A stretch of 21,212 bases of DNA from CAYTSA01 sp964440345 (GCA_964440345.1 CAYTSA010000068.1:1-21212), one strand, 5' to 3'; positions 7,890 through 15,345 are shown, numbered from the stretch's first letter. The notes: a model not told the origin generated them from the sequence alone. A program made the numbers and translations.

Positions 7890-8768
7890 ATGGACCAGCA
7901 TAACGTTTTGCCCAACGCCTTTTTTGGCAAATACCTGCTACAGCAAAACATCATCACCCAGGAAGCTCTGGACGACGCCCTGCGCCACCAGCACGAAGTG
8001 AACCGGCGCATAGGCGACCACGCCGTGCAAAAGGGCTACTTGACCCATGACCAGATGATGGAAGTGTTGGAAGAACAAAAAAACCTGGACGAGCCCTTTG
8101 GCGCCATTGCCATCCAGCGGGGCTATCTGAGCCAAGACCAACTGGACGACCTGCTTTTTTCCCAGATCGTCAACTCCACATATCTGGGCGAGGCGCTGTT
8201 AGAGCTGGGGCACATTACTCCTGACCAATTCTCGGAAAGCTTGCGGGAATACACCCGCATGGAAAACCGCCGCCGGGTGGAGATAGCAACAGCTCTGGAG
8301 CATTATGAACACAACGAAATCATCGGCGCCGGCTTGAGGGCGCTAATTCGGGGGTTTATGCGCTTTACCGGCGAGGAGCTCAAGCTGGAATCTGTGTGCG
8401 ACGAACGAAATTGCGGCGACTTTGACGTGCGTTTCAACCTGCAGTTGGACATTGAAGACAATGGCCGCTTGCTCTGCTCCATTTTCTTTCCGAACTCGCT
8501 GGCCCAGACCATAGCTGCAGATTTCCCCGATGACGACGGCGCCAGTTGCGACGATGCGTGCATGCGCCAGTGCGGCTATTTTTTCTTGTACGTGGAGCGC
8601 TACTTCATCTCCGGGCTGGAGGAACTGGCCATACCCGTGCAAAACAGTCTGCTTGCCGGCGTGCGCCGGGGCGGTCCCATTTCCAAGCAACCCAACGACG
8701 CTGTTATCTACATGACGACGACGAAGGCTGTGGTGGGCATGCGGTTTTCCATGCTAACAGCGATCTAG
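7890..8768 (+). CDS. MshEN/GspE-N-like repeat protein with CheX-like C-terminal part
   Basis: The protein is 292 aa. The first 120 residues contain four tandem copies of a 23-residue helical unit of the form (F/I/L)G-x5-(G/N)-x-(I/L)(T/S)-x(3-4)-(L/M/F)-x3-L-x2-Q, starting near residues 12, 41, 70 and 99. This matches the MshEN/T2SSE N-terminal fold, known in some proteins to bind cyclic di-GMP. The Arg of the classical RLG motif is kept only in unit 2 (RRIG). The remaining 170 residues may be a CheC/CheX-like module (starting near EIIGAGLRALIRGFMRFTGEEL), but the diagnostic E-x2-N phosphatase motif is not evident, so I hold this loosely. AGGAG lies nine bases before ATG 7890. It sits downstream of the TPR gene and is probably co-transcribed. 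Confidence 0.82.
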   Translation: MDQHNVLPNAFFGKYLLQQNIITQEALDDALRHQHEVNRRIGDHAVQKGYLTHDQMMEVLEEQKNLDEPFGAIAIQRGYLSQDQLDDLLFSQIVNSTYLGEALLELGHITPDQFSESLREYTRMENRRRVEIATALEHYEHNEIIGAGLRALIRGFMRFTGEELKLESVCDERNCGDFDVRFNLQLDIEDNGRLLCSIFFPNSLAQTIAADFPDDDGASCDDACMRQCGYFFLYVERYFISGLEELAIPVQNSLLAGVRRGGPISKQPNDAVIYMTTTKAVVGMRFSMLTAI

Positions 8769-8985
8769 CGCGGGCCAACCTGGGATACATCAAAAAACTC
8801 ACATGTGCCGGAACCATAGCGTACAATCTCAGGAATAATTCTTGTTCCAAAACGACAATACGGCATTACTTTCCTTGCAAGACTCTGCTCCTGTTGCCTG
8901 ATGTTTTGTAATCATTCTGTCACCCAGCGCCTGTTAGTATATCTACACAGTGTGTTGTGAGCAGTACTAACCCATCGGATATCCA
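8769..8985. other. Intergenic gap
   Basis: This 217-base gap contains no convincing ORF or strong hairpin with a T tract. It becomes AT-richer toward the 3' side, which may hold the promoter for the downstream membrane protein, but no box pair is good enough to call. Confidence 0.4.
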
Positions 8986-9252
8986 ATGACGCATCACCAA
9001 CTTTCTGTGGGGCGCAAAATCAAACTGGGATTCGGCGTTTTCCTGGTGATCATTGGCTTGCCCCTGTATTTTTTGCCCATACCTTTGGGCATTGTCACAC
9101 TTTTTCCCGGCATTGCCCTGATTATGCATTCTTCAGAAACCAGCCGCAGATATGTGCGCTCATTGCGCACCAAGGCGCCTGGCTTGTGGCGACGGCTGCG
9201 GCCTCTGATAAAACGGGCGTGCGACGACTGTGACCCAAAGCCCGGACAATAA
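8986..9252 (+). CDS. Small PGPGW-type transmembrane protein
   Basis: This 88-aa protein has two closely spaced hydrophobic helices (about 14-29 and 31-47) joined by a Pro/Gly turn: GVFLVIIGLPLYFLPIPLG, then IVTLFPGIALIM. This resembles the family of short PGPGW-like membrane proteins, with Pro/Gly-rich re-entrant segments. The C-terminal 40 residues are basic (RRYVRSLRTKAPGLWRRLRP) with a CDDCDP tail and are probably cytoplasmic. The start at ATG 8986 has only a weak GGAT upstream. Function unknown. MalQ follows after 132 bases. Confidence 0.72.
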   Translation: MTHHQLSVGRKIKLGFGVFLVIIGLPLYFLPIPLGIVTLFPGIALIMHSSETSRRYVRSLRTKAPGLWRRLRPLIKRACDDCDPKPGQ

Positions 9253-9254
9253 CA

Positions 9255-9353
9255 ATGCGCGCCTTATCCAGCTGTTTGTTTCCGGCTAGTTTGTTTTCGG
9301 CTGGTTCGTTTTCAGCCTTGTATTTTTCAACCCAGCCTTCTACATTCACCTGA
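9255..9353 (+). other. Possible 32-aa ORF with hydrophobic repeat
   Basis: An ATG at 9255, two bases after the upstream stop, opens 32 codons ending in TGA at 9351. Its peptide has five-residue repeats (LFPAS, LFSAG, SFSAL) encoded by the 15-bp tandem repeat. It is rich in Ser, Phe, Ala and Leu and could insert in a membrane or be a leader peptide. No clear ribosome site is visible, so it may be non-coding. Confidence 0.2.
9276..9320 (+). repeat. Three degenerate copies of a 15-bp tandem repeat
   Basis: Units at 9276-9290 (TTGTTTCCGGCTAGT), 9291-9305 (TTGTTTTCGGCTGGT) and 9306-9320 (TCGTTTTCAGCCTTG) lie head to tail in the leader region upstream of malQ. A faint earlier unit may begin at 9261. 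Confidence 0.75.
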
Positions 9354-9384
9354 ATCACACACCATAACCTCTAAGGAGTCCACA

Positions 9385-10884
9385 ATGCTGGTGCGTTCCA
9401 GCGGCGTATTGCTGCACCTGACATCACTTCCTTCCGGATACGGTACAGGAGACATGGGGCCTTGGGCGTACACCTTTGCTGACCGACTCTCCACTACAGG
9501 CCAGGGGTATTGGCAGATTCTTCCCCTTGGTCCTACCTCGCCGGCGCTTGGCAATTCACCCTACTCCGCCTTTTCCGCCTTTGCAGGCAATCCGTTGCTC
9601 ATCAGCCCGGACATCCTTGTTGAACATGGATTCCTGGATCGTACAGACATCCCCCATTTTCATGAAGACGACCCGTCTGTCTGCCGCTATGAATGGACGG
9701 AAACGTACCGCTTTACGTTACTGCGCTCAGCCTACGCCAAAAACAAGCACGCGTTGACGCATATGCCGGAGTACGAACGTTTTTGTGAAGAAAACGCTGT
9801 CTGGCTGGAGGACTTCGCCCTGTTCATGACCCTGAAGGATCACTATGGCGGAGCAGTGTGGAACACCTGGGAGCCTGGCCACCGCGACAGAGACAACCGC
9901 AGCATGGCTGGATGGCGCAGCCACAAGGCAGACGAGATTGAGTTCATCTGCTTTGTCCAGTTTCTGTTTTTTTCCCAGTGGCGAGCCCTGAAACGCCACT
10001 GCAACGCCAAGGGCGTGCGTATGGTGGGCGACATGCCCATCTACGTAACCTTTGACAGCGCCGATGTCTGGGCGCGCCCGGAGCTGTACAAGCTGGACGC
10101 CGAAAAAAGACCCCTCTACGTGGCTGGCGTGCCGCCGGACTACTTTAGCGAAACCGGCCAGTTGTGGGGAAATCCTGTATACAACTGGGAACGCATGGAG
10201 GCTAACGGCTTTGCATGGTGGACCGAGCGCATGCGCCAGAACCTGGAGCTGTTTGACGCCATCCGGCTGGACCACTTCAGGGGCTTCGCCGCGTATTGGG
10301 AAATACCGGCTGGTAAAAAAACAGCCATAAACGGCGAATGGATTGAGGTCCCGGGGGCCAAGCTTTTCGCCGCCCTCTCCCGGCGGTTGCCTGGCCTGCC
10401 CATCATTGCCGAAGACCTGGGCTTCATAACCGCCGACGTACGCGAGCTGAAAGACATGTTCCACTTCCCGGGCATGAAGGTGCTCATGTTCGGCTTTGGC
10501 GGCGCCTTGAGCGAAAACCCGGACTCATTGCACAACCACACGGCCAACGCTGTGGTCTACACCGGCACCCACGACAACAACACCACCGAAGGCTGGTGGG
10601 TGGAAGAGGCCAGCCAGGACGAAAAAAACAATTTCCGGCGCTACATTGGCCATCACCCGGCGCCCGGGCAAGCCCACAGGGACATGATCCGCCTGGCCAT
10701 GTCCAGCACGGCCAACACCGCCATTTTCCCCATGCAGGATATTCTGGGATTAGGCGCTCAAGCTCGCATGAACACTCCCAGCGTTGCCAACGGCAACTGG
10801 TCCTGGCGGGCTACGCCGGAACAGCTGCAGCCGGAAAAACTGGAATGGTTTGCAGACATGGCGCGCTTTTTTGGCAGGGTCTGA
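9385..10884 (+). CDS. malQ: 4-alpha-glucanotransferase (amylomaltase, GH77)
   Basis: This 499-aa cytosolic enzyme transfers alpha-1,4-glucan segments between maltodextrins or glycogen chains, and the length is typical of bacterial MalQ. Seen: the N-terminal SSGVLLHLTSLPS and LPLGPTS-x4-SPYS blocks, GDMPIYV (215-221), the 250s loop VPPDYFSETGQLWGNPVY, the nucleophile D296 in RLDHFRGF, the acid/base E343 in IAEDLG, and the stabiliser D397 in GTHDNNTTEGWW. All catalytic residues are present. AAGGAG precedes the ATG. It is followed nine bases later by a DUF6125-like gene. It suggests glycogen or maltodextrin turnover, which Desulfovibrio-type cells use as an internal reserve. Confidence 0.97.
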   Translation: MLVRSSGVLLHLTSLPSGYGTGDMGPWAYTFADRLSTTGQGYWQILPLGPTSPALGNSPYSAFSAFAGNPLLISPDILVEHGFLDRTDIPHFHEDDPSVCRYEWTETYRFTLLRSAYAKNKHALTHMPEYERFCEENAVWLEDFALFMTLKDHYGGAVWNTWEPGHRDRDNRSMAGWRSHKADEIEFICFVQFLFFSQWRALKRHCNAKGVRMVGDMPIYVTFDSADVWARPELYKLDAEKRPLYVAGVPPDYFSETGQLWGNPVYNWERMEANGFAWWTERMRQNLELFDAIRLDHFRGFAAYWEIPAGKKTAINGEWIEVPGAKLFAALSRRLPGLPIIAEDLGFITADVRELKDMFHFPGMKVLMFGFGGALSENPDSLHNHTANAVVYTGTHDNNTTEGWWVEEASQDEKNNFRRYIGHHPAPGQAHRDMIRLAMSSTANTAIFPMQDILGLGAQARMNTPSVANGNWSWRATPEQLQPEKLEWFADMARFFGRV

Positions 10885-10893
10885 CCAATTCGC

Positions 10894-11634
10894 ATGCACG
10901 AACAGGCCACAAAAGAAAAACTCTGGCGGGAAATACTGGAAGCCGGCCGCCGCGCCGCAGTACACTACGGACTATGGTTCACCGAATGCATCCGGCAATT
11001 CGGTCTGGACGCCGCTGTGCAGATGGAGACTGAAGCCGGCGACCGGAATCTTTCTCTTCTTATGCGGCGCTTGTCTCACACTCTGAACTGGCCAGAGGGC
11101 TCCTCAGTTCCCCCGGCCCTGGACGCCATGGACCTGCATACCCTGGAAAGTCTGCGCGACGCCATGGCCGCCCACTGGCTGGCCACAGACGGGGTTTGGT
11201 TCCAGGCTGTGGAACAGCGCTACACCATGTACGACGCCAAGCGGGCCAACGACACGTGCTGGGCGTCCTTTTCCCCGTTGGAGGCGCAACGCATCGCCAC
11301 TCTGCTGGAGCTTGGCCCCACCCCGGGACTGAAAGGGTTGCAGACCGCCCTGGCCCACAGACTCTACGCCCGCATCAATGAGCAGGAAATAGTGGACGCT
11401 GACCCAAACGGCTTCACCTTCCGCATGAACCGCTGCCGGGTGCAGGACGCCCGCCGCCGCAAGGGCCTGGAGGATTACCCCTGCAAATCCGGTGGGGTGG
11501 TGGAGTACCGAGAGTTCGCCCGGGCTGTGGACCCGCGCATCCAGGTGGCGTGTTTGGCCTGTCCGCCAGACCCGCACCCTGAGGGCTGGTGGTGCGCCTG
11601 GCGTTTCAGCCTGCCTGGCGCATGTTCGCGTTGA
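10894..11634 (+). CDS. DUF6125-like conserved protein
   Basis: This 246-aa cytosolic protein has DGVWFQAVE (99-107) and, in the C-terminal third, a conserved Cys pattern: C181 (CRVQDARRRKGLEDYPC), C197, then C220-x2-C223 (CLACPPDPHP) and C234 (CAWRF). From memory this fits the DUF6125 family; no activity is established. The Cys set suggests metal binding or a catalytic Cys. It begins nine bases after malQ and is surely co-transcribed. Oddity: the family-like sequence ends at CAWRFSL and the last residues plus TGA (11618-11634) lie inside a dispersed hairpin repeat (11618-11673), so the natural C-terminus may have been replaced by repeat insertion. Confidence 0.82.
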   Translation: MHEQATKEKLWREILEAGRRAAVHYGLWFTECIRQFGLDAAVQMETEAGDRNLSLLMRRLSHTLNWPEGSSVPPALDAMDLHTLESLRDAMAAHWLATDGVWFQAVEQRYTMYDAKRANDTCWASFSPLEAQRIATLLELGPTPGLKGLQTALAHRLYARINEQEIVDADPNGFTFRMNRCRVQDARRRKGLEDYPCKSGGVVEYREFARAVDPRIQVACLACPPDPHPEGWWCAWRFSLPGACSR

Positions 11635-11673
11635 AACACCTCCCGCTTCTGAAATAATGCACAATTGTTTCAG
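11618..11673 (+). repeat. 56-bp hairpin repeat, copy 1
   Basis: The last 25 bases form a hairpin: arms CTGAAATAAT (11649-11658) and ATTGTTTCAG (11664-11673) with loop GCACA, ten pairs with one T-G. The whole 56 bases match the reverse complement of 15263-15318 at about 47 of 56 positions without gaps. Copy 1 overlaps the end of the DUF6125-like gene and supplies its stop codon. No T tract follows, so it is not a standard terminator. Confidence 0.8.
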
Positions 11674-12037
11674 GAAAACACACAGTTATGAGTGCACAAA
11701 TGGGTACATTTCGGTGTTCCAAGTAATAAGAGCATCTAAAAATTTTCAATGGTAAAATTCTCAAAATATAGTAGTACTCAGATATCTAAATACTTTTCGT
11801 TGCGAATTTGAGGAATAATTGTAGCAGGCGGGGCTAAAGCGAAAAATGGCTTGCGAGCGTAGCAGCGCTGCTTAAAAAGTCATTTCTTGCTGAAAACGCA
11901 GCACGATACAATTATAACCAAACGCAGCAGACAGGTGGTTAGTTACCGACCCTTGCACATTGTAACCCCGCAGAAAGCCCATATGTGTAAAAAGATGATC
12001 AAAATTGCGCGCCAAACCATGAAGCAACACATCTGCT
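11674..12037. other. AT-rich gene-free region
   Basis: No credible gene is present; the short ORFs begin with TTG, lack ribosome sites and match nothing. It holds ATTTTCAATGG at 11742-11752 (also seen inverted at 15227-15237), a 12-bp perfect palindrome AGCAGCGCTGCT at 11861-11872 flanked by AAATG and CATTT, and a stretch near 11885-11930 with CGCAGCA and ACGCAG words that resemble the interior of the element at 15346-15468. It reads as decayed repeat DNA. Confidence 0.5.
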
Positions 12038-12066
12038 TTGACGCAGCAGTTTGGCGTGATTATAGT
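12038..12066 (+). promoter_or_regulatory. Sigma-70-type promoter for the redox pair
   Basis: TTGACG (12038-12043), an exact 17-base spacer and TATAGT (12061-12066), with GATAAT just beyond. Transcription would start near 12073, giving a leader of about 95 bases before the ATG at 12168. It is one of the best promoter matches in the window. Confidence 0.65.
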
Positions 12067-12167
12067 GATAATAAGTTACATTTATGATGATGTGCGCCGC
12101 TTCATTCATTGCAAACCTTGCTGCGCCTTTTGCGCCACATCTGGCCAGCGACAATCGGAGACAAACC

Positions 12168-12770
12168 ATGCATACTTTCCCAATAGTTGTGCTCTTCTTT
12201 GTATTGACCTTGTTCCCCAGCGCGGCTTTCGCCGCCCAGGGAGACTCCTCGGCGTCGCCCGGCTCACAACCGCTAACGGTCGGACACCCGCTGCCGGACA
12301 TGCAGCTTTCTGGCCAGTTGACAGCAGCCCAAGCCGGACATATGGGCCAGAAAAAGGGGCCCGTATCGCTTTCCCTGACCGACGTGCAGCATCCGGTCGT
12401 CATTCTGGAAGTCTTTTCCATGTACTGCCCCCACTGCCAGGCTGAAGCGCCCCAGGTCAACAAGCTGCACCAGCTCATTCAAGACAAGGACCTGGGCGGC
12501 AAAGTATTGCTTATTGGCGTTGGCGCCGGAAATTCACAAGCCGAAGTGGACATTTTCCGCAACAAATACGATGTGCAATTCCCGCTGTTTCCAGACCTGG
12601 ACTTTACACTCCACAAGCAACTGGGCGAAGTGGGCACGCCGTTTTTTTACGTCGGCAAGCGCCAGGATGACGGCTATACGGTCATTGACTCCGTGCTGGG
12701 CCGGTTGGAAGAGGCGGAAGCTTTCTTGAACGAAGTCTTGCAAAAAGCTGATATGCAGCAAGGAAAATAG
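12168..12770 (+). CDS. Exported thioredoxin-like (TlpA/AhpC-TSA) protein
   Basis: The protein is 200 aa. A Sec signal peptide (residues 1-22, MHTFPIVVLFFVLTLFPSAAFA, cut after AFA) places it in the periplasm. The thioredoxin-fold core has C87-P-H-C90 in SMYCPHCQAEAP, and the cis-Pro strand is VGTPFFYVG. CPHC is the DsbA-type active-site dipeptide, but the lack of a DsbA helical insertion and the overall layout fit a TlpA-like protein. GGAG lies seven bases before ATG 12168; the open frame extends back to 12084 but without a ribosome site and with no sensible signal. It is two bases upstream of an exported peroxiredoxin and probably hands it electrons or handles thiols with it. Confidence 0.9.
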   Translation: MHTFPIVVLFFVLTLFPSAAFAAQGDSSASPGSQPLTVGHPLPDMQLSGQLTAAQAGHMGQKKGPVSLSLTDVQHPVVILEVFSMYCPHCQAEAPQVNKLHQLIQDKDLGGKVLLIGVGAGNSQAEVDIFRNKYDVQFPLFPDLDFTLHKQLGEVGTPFFYVGKRQDDGYTVIDSVLGRLEEAEAFLNEVLQKADMQQGK

Positions 12771-12772
12771 CC

Positions 12773-13369
12773 ATGCACAAAACCATAAGCGTATTCACAG
12801 TGTTCGTACTGATTCTGGCCGCAGGCGCCGCTGCTGCCCAGGAAACAGAAAACCAGGAATTTGCCGAGTCCATTTACCAGGTGGGCGAGCTGGAGCCCAT
12901 AGACAGCGAGCTGCAAGTGGCGGTGGGCGACCCCATGCCGGATTTCGACCTGCCGACGATATACGGCGAGCGCGTCCGGCTCCAGGATTTCAAGGGTAAG
13001 CAAAACCTTGTCCTCTCCTTTATCCCTGCAGCGTGGACGCCGGTCTGTTCCGGCCAGTGGCCTGGCTACAACATAGCCGAAGACATTTTTGCCATGTACG
13101 ACGCCGCCCTGGTGGGAGTAAGCACGGACAATACGCCCTCGCAGTACGCCTGGGTCACCCAGATGGGCGGGCTGTGGTTCCCGGTGGCGTCCGACTTCTG
13201 GCCCCACGGCGAGCTTTCCAAAAAGCTGGGCATCCTGCGCAGCGAGGGCGTCAGCGAACGAGCCTTATTCTTGGTGGATAAGAAAGGAATAATCCGCTAC
13301 ATCGACGTGCACGACATCAACAGCCGGCCGGATTTCAGCAAATTGATGGAAGCCATGCGGGGGTTGTAG
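12773..13369 (+). CDS. Exported peroxiredoxin (AhpC/TSA family)
   Basis: The protein is 198 aa with an N-terminal signal peptide (about 1-22, ending GAAAAQ). The peroxiredoxin core begins at VGDPMPDFDLPTIYG (51-65). The active site is P85-x3-T89-x2-C92 (PAAWTPVC), the universal peroxidatic Cys motif. No other Cys exists in the protein, so it is a 1-Cys type that needs an outside reductant, plausibly the thioredoxin-like neighbour. The conserved Arg after VSERALFLVDKKGIIRY fits the family. AAGGA precedes the ATG. The pair would detoxify peroxide in the periplasm of an anaerobe exposed to oxygen. Confidence 0.92.
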   Translation: MHKTISVFTVFVLILAAGAAAAQETENQEFAESIYQVGELEPIDSELQVAVGDPMPDFDLPTIYGERVRLQDFKGKQNLVLSFIPAAWTPVCSGQWPGYNIAEDIFAMYDAALVGVSTDNTPSQYAWVTQMGGLWFPVASDFWPHGELSKKLGILRSEGVSERALFLVDKKGIIRYIDVHDINSRPDFSKLMEAMRGL

Positions 13370-13439
13370 ACTACATCAGAGAGTACTCAAACGTTGATTC
13401 AAGCATTTTGCGAGCCAAGTAAGCACACCGGGACGCGTT

Positions 13440-14627
13440 ATGAAAATCGAAACCATACGTTTAAAAAACTTTAAATCCTTTAAAAATGCTGAGTTATCAG
13501 ATTTACCACAATTCTGCGTCATTGTAGGAGCCAACGGCACAGGAAAATCGACTATCTTTCAAGTTTTTGGTTTTTTGCGCGACGCCATGGCCAGCAATGT
13601 CAACGCTGCATTGGCCAAACTGGGCGGAAGCCGCGGCTTTGCAGAAGTGCGAAGCAGAAACGCCCAGGGTCCCATAGAAATTGAACTGAAATTCCGCGCC
13701 GAACGCAATGGCCCCCTCACTACCTATTTTTTACAGATCAACGAGAATAACGGCAAGGCGCATGTGACCCGCGAAATTTTGAAATACCGCCGGGGAAGCA
13801 GCGGGCAACCATGGCATTTCCTTGACTTTTCCAAGGGTAGAGGAACAGCGGTCACCAATGAGCTGGACTCTGTTGCAGACGCCGCCCATCTAAACCGGGA
13901 AGAACAAACGCTCAAATCTTCTGATATTTTAGCCATTAAAGGCCTCGCCCAATTTGAACGTTTTCCTGCCGCTTTGGCCTTGGGCAACCTGATTGAAAAC
14001 TGGCATATTTCCGATTTTCACATCAACAAAGCCAGACCCGAGCAAGAAGCTGGTTATGCAGAACATCTTTCCCGCGAGGGGGAGAACCTGTCCCTGGTTA
14101 TTGAGTATCTCTACAAAAAAAACAAAAATGTCTTTGAAACTATTCTTTCCCGCCTGACACAGAGAGTTCCAGGCATAACAGGGGTCCAATCAAAGACCAC
14201 TGAAGAAGGGCGCGTATTGTTAAAATTCAAGGATGGAACGTTTGAAGATCCTTTCTTGGCCCGTTACGTATCAGACGGAACCATCAAGATGCTTGCATAT
14301 TTGGTGCTGTTGTATGACCCAAAACCGCATCCTCTTTTGTGTGTTGAAGAACCGGAGAATCAGTTGTATCCTAAGTTGCTTTGGGAACTGGCTGAAGAAT
14401 TCCGAGCATATGCAACACGCGGTGGGCAGGTCTTTGTTTCAACGCATTCTCCAGATTTTCTCAATGCTGCAACAGTCGATGAAGTCTTCTGGCTTGTAAA
14501 ACAAGACGGCTACACTCAGGTCCGGAGAGCAAAAGATGATGCGCAACTTGTTGCCTACATGGCTGATGGCGACCAGATGGGGTATCTATGGGAACAAGGG
14601 TTTTTTGAGGGAGCCGACCCTCAATGA
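13440..14627 (+). CDS. AAA-type (ABC/RecF-like, AAA_21) ATPase of a two-gene defence-like system
   Basis: The protein is 395 aa. It has the SMC/RecF-style N-terminus (IRLKNFKSFKNAEL), Walker A at 30-38 (GANGTGKST), a helical middle (about 150-260), a signature-like segment at 277-285 (VSDGTIKML), Walker B at 299-304 (LLCVEEPE) with catalytic Glu, and the H-loop STHSPDF (334-340). This is the layout of OLD/AriA/AAA_21 ATPases that partner with TOPRIM-like nucleases in anti-phage systems. Its TGA overlaps the next gene's ATG by four bases (ATGA), so translation is coupled. The DNA is AT-richer than the redox genes upstream, suggesting horizontal transfer. GGGA upstream of the ATG is a weak ribosome site. 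The role in defence is inference. Confidence 0.9.
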   Translation: MKIETIRLKNFKSFKNAELSDLPQFCVIVGANGTGKSTIFQVFGFLRDAMASNVNAALAKLGGSRGFAEVRSRNAQGPIEIELKFRAERNGPLTTYFLQINENNGKAHVTREILKYRRGSSGQPWHFLDFSKGRGTAVTNELDSVADAAHLNREEQTLKSSDILAIKGLAQFERFPAALALGNLIENWHISDFHINKARPEQEAGYAEHLSREGENLSLVIEYLYKKNKNVFETILSRLTQRVPGITGVQSKTTEEGRVLLKFKDGTFEDPFLARYVSDGTIKMLAYLVLLYDPKPHPLLCVEEPENQLYPKLLWELAEEFRAYATRGGQVFVSTHSPDFLNAATVDEVFWLVKQDGYTQVRRAKDDAQLVAYMADGDQMGYLWEQGFFEGADPQ

Positions 14628-15205
14628 AAACCCTTGTCTTCTTTCTTGAAGAACCCTCCGCAAAGGTAATGCTTGAGGGCGTGTTACCTCGCGTTCTGCC
14701 AGATACAGCCGATGTTCGATTTATTGTTTTTCAAGGAAAACAAGACTTAGAAAAAAATCTTGTGATAAAAATGAGAAACTGGCTACTGCCCGAGACGGTG
14801 TTCATTGTACTGCGCGACCAGGATGCAGGAGACTGTAACTCCATAAAAAACAACATTCTTTCACTCTGCCGTCAGGCAGGCAAGGATAATGTGCTGGTGC
14901 GCATAGCCTGCAGAGAGCTGGAAAGCTTCTATATCGGCGACTTACACGCCGTGGAAATAGGGCTTGGCGTATCAGGGCTCGCCAGACGGCAAAACAAAGC
15001 CAAGTACCGTACTCCTGATGCGCTAGCCAACCCTTCACTCGAACTCTCCAAACTTACTCGGCAGGCATACCAAAAAATTGCAGGATCAAGAGCCATTGCT
15101 CCGCACCTGGATGTTGCCTCCAACCGTTCACACAGCTTCACCGTATTGATTGACGGTTTGCGGCGCTGCCTGTCCGAGACAACTTTACCTTCAATCAACG
15201 GTTGA
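14624..15205 (+). CDS. DUF4276 (TOPRIM-like) protein, partner of the AAA ATPase
   Basis: This 193-aa protein has the pattern of DUF4276: an N-terminal strand then E9-E10 (FLEEPSAKVMLEGVLP), an acidic strand end D65-x-D67 (VLRDQDAGDC), and the family hallmark RIACRELESFYIGDL (93-107) with E98 and E100. These acidic residues fit a TOPRIM-like metal site and so a possible nuclease. The normal family length is 190-220 aa, so it is intact. It overlaps the ATPase gene by four bases. AAA plus TOPRIM-like pairs include OLD-type and PARIS (which uses DUF4435); this pair uses DUF4276 instead. Activity and target are unknown. Confidence 0.85.
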   Translation: MKTLVFFLEEPSAKVMLEGVLPRVLPDTADVRFIVFQGKQDLEKNLVIKMRNWLLPETVFIVLRDQDAGDCNSIKNNILSLCRQAGKDNVLVRIACRELESFYIGDLHAVEIGLGVSGLARRQNKAKYRTPDALANPSLELSKLTRQAYQKIAGSRAIAPHLDVASNRSHSFTVLIDGLRRCLSETTLPSING

Positions 15206-15262
15206 AACCGCTTCTAGAGCATTATCCCATTGAAAATGTTTGAAAGCTTTTTACGCATTTCA
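15206..15262. other. Intergenic segment between DUF4276 gene and hairpin repeat
   Basis: It contains CCATTGAAAAT at 15227-15237, the inverse of ATTTTCAATGG at 11742-11752, so the repeat family may extend to here. No other signal is visible. Confidence 0.35.
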
Positions 15263-15318
15263 CTGAAACAATTGTGTATTGTTTCAGCAACGAGCGATGT
15301 CTCAACGCGAAAATGCGC
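15263..15318 (-). repeat. 56-bp hairpin repeat, copy 2 (inverted)
   Basis: A perfect 10-bp hairpin (CTGAAACAAT at 15263-15272, loop TGTGT, ATTGTTTCAG at 15278-15287) plus 31 flanking bases. Read on the minus strand it matches copy 1 at 11618-11673 at about 47 of 56 positions. The two copies face each other and enclose 3.6 kb. It lies in the convergent gap and lacks a T tract. Confidence 0.8.
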
Positions 15319-15345
15319 TAGCGGGTGTAGCAACAGTCCATTTTC

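Noticed and set aside
9276..9320. CRISPR-like array
   Set aside because: Units are 15 bp and contiguous, without spacers; no array of any kind was found.
11887..12087. 66-aa ORF in the gene-free region
   Set aside because: TTG start, no ribosome site, overlaps the promoter of the redox pair.
12084..12167. 28-residue N-terminal extension of the thioredoxin-like protein
   Set aside because: It would bury the signal peptide; ATG 12168 has GGAG and begins a normal signal sequence.
13440..15205. PARIS system (AriA/AriB)
   Set aside because: The ATPase is comparable, but the second protein fits DUF4276 by its RELESFYIGD motif, not DUF4435.
15263..15287. Hairpin as an intrinsic terminator
   Set aside because: The stem is AT-rich and has no T tract on either side; it fits better as part of a dispersed repeat.
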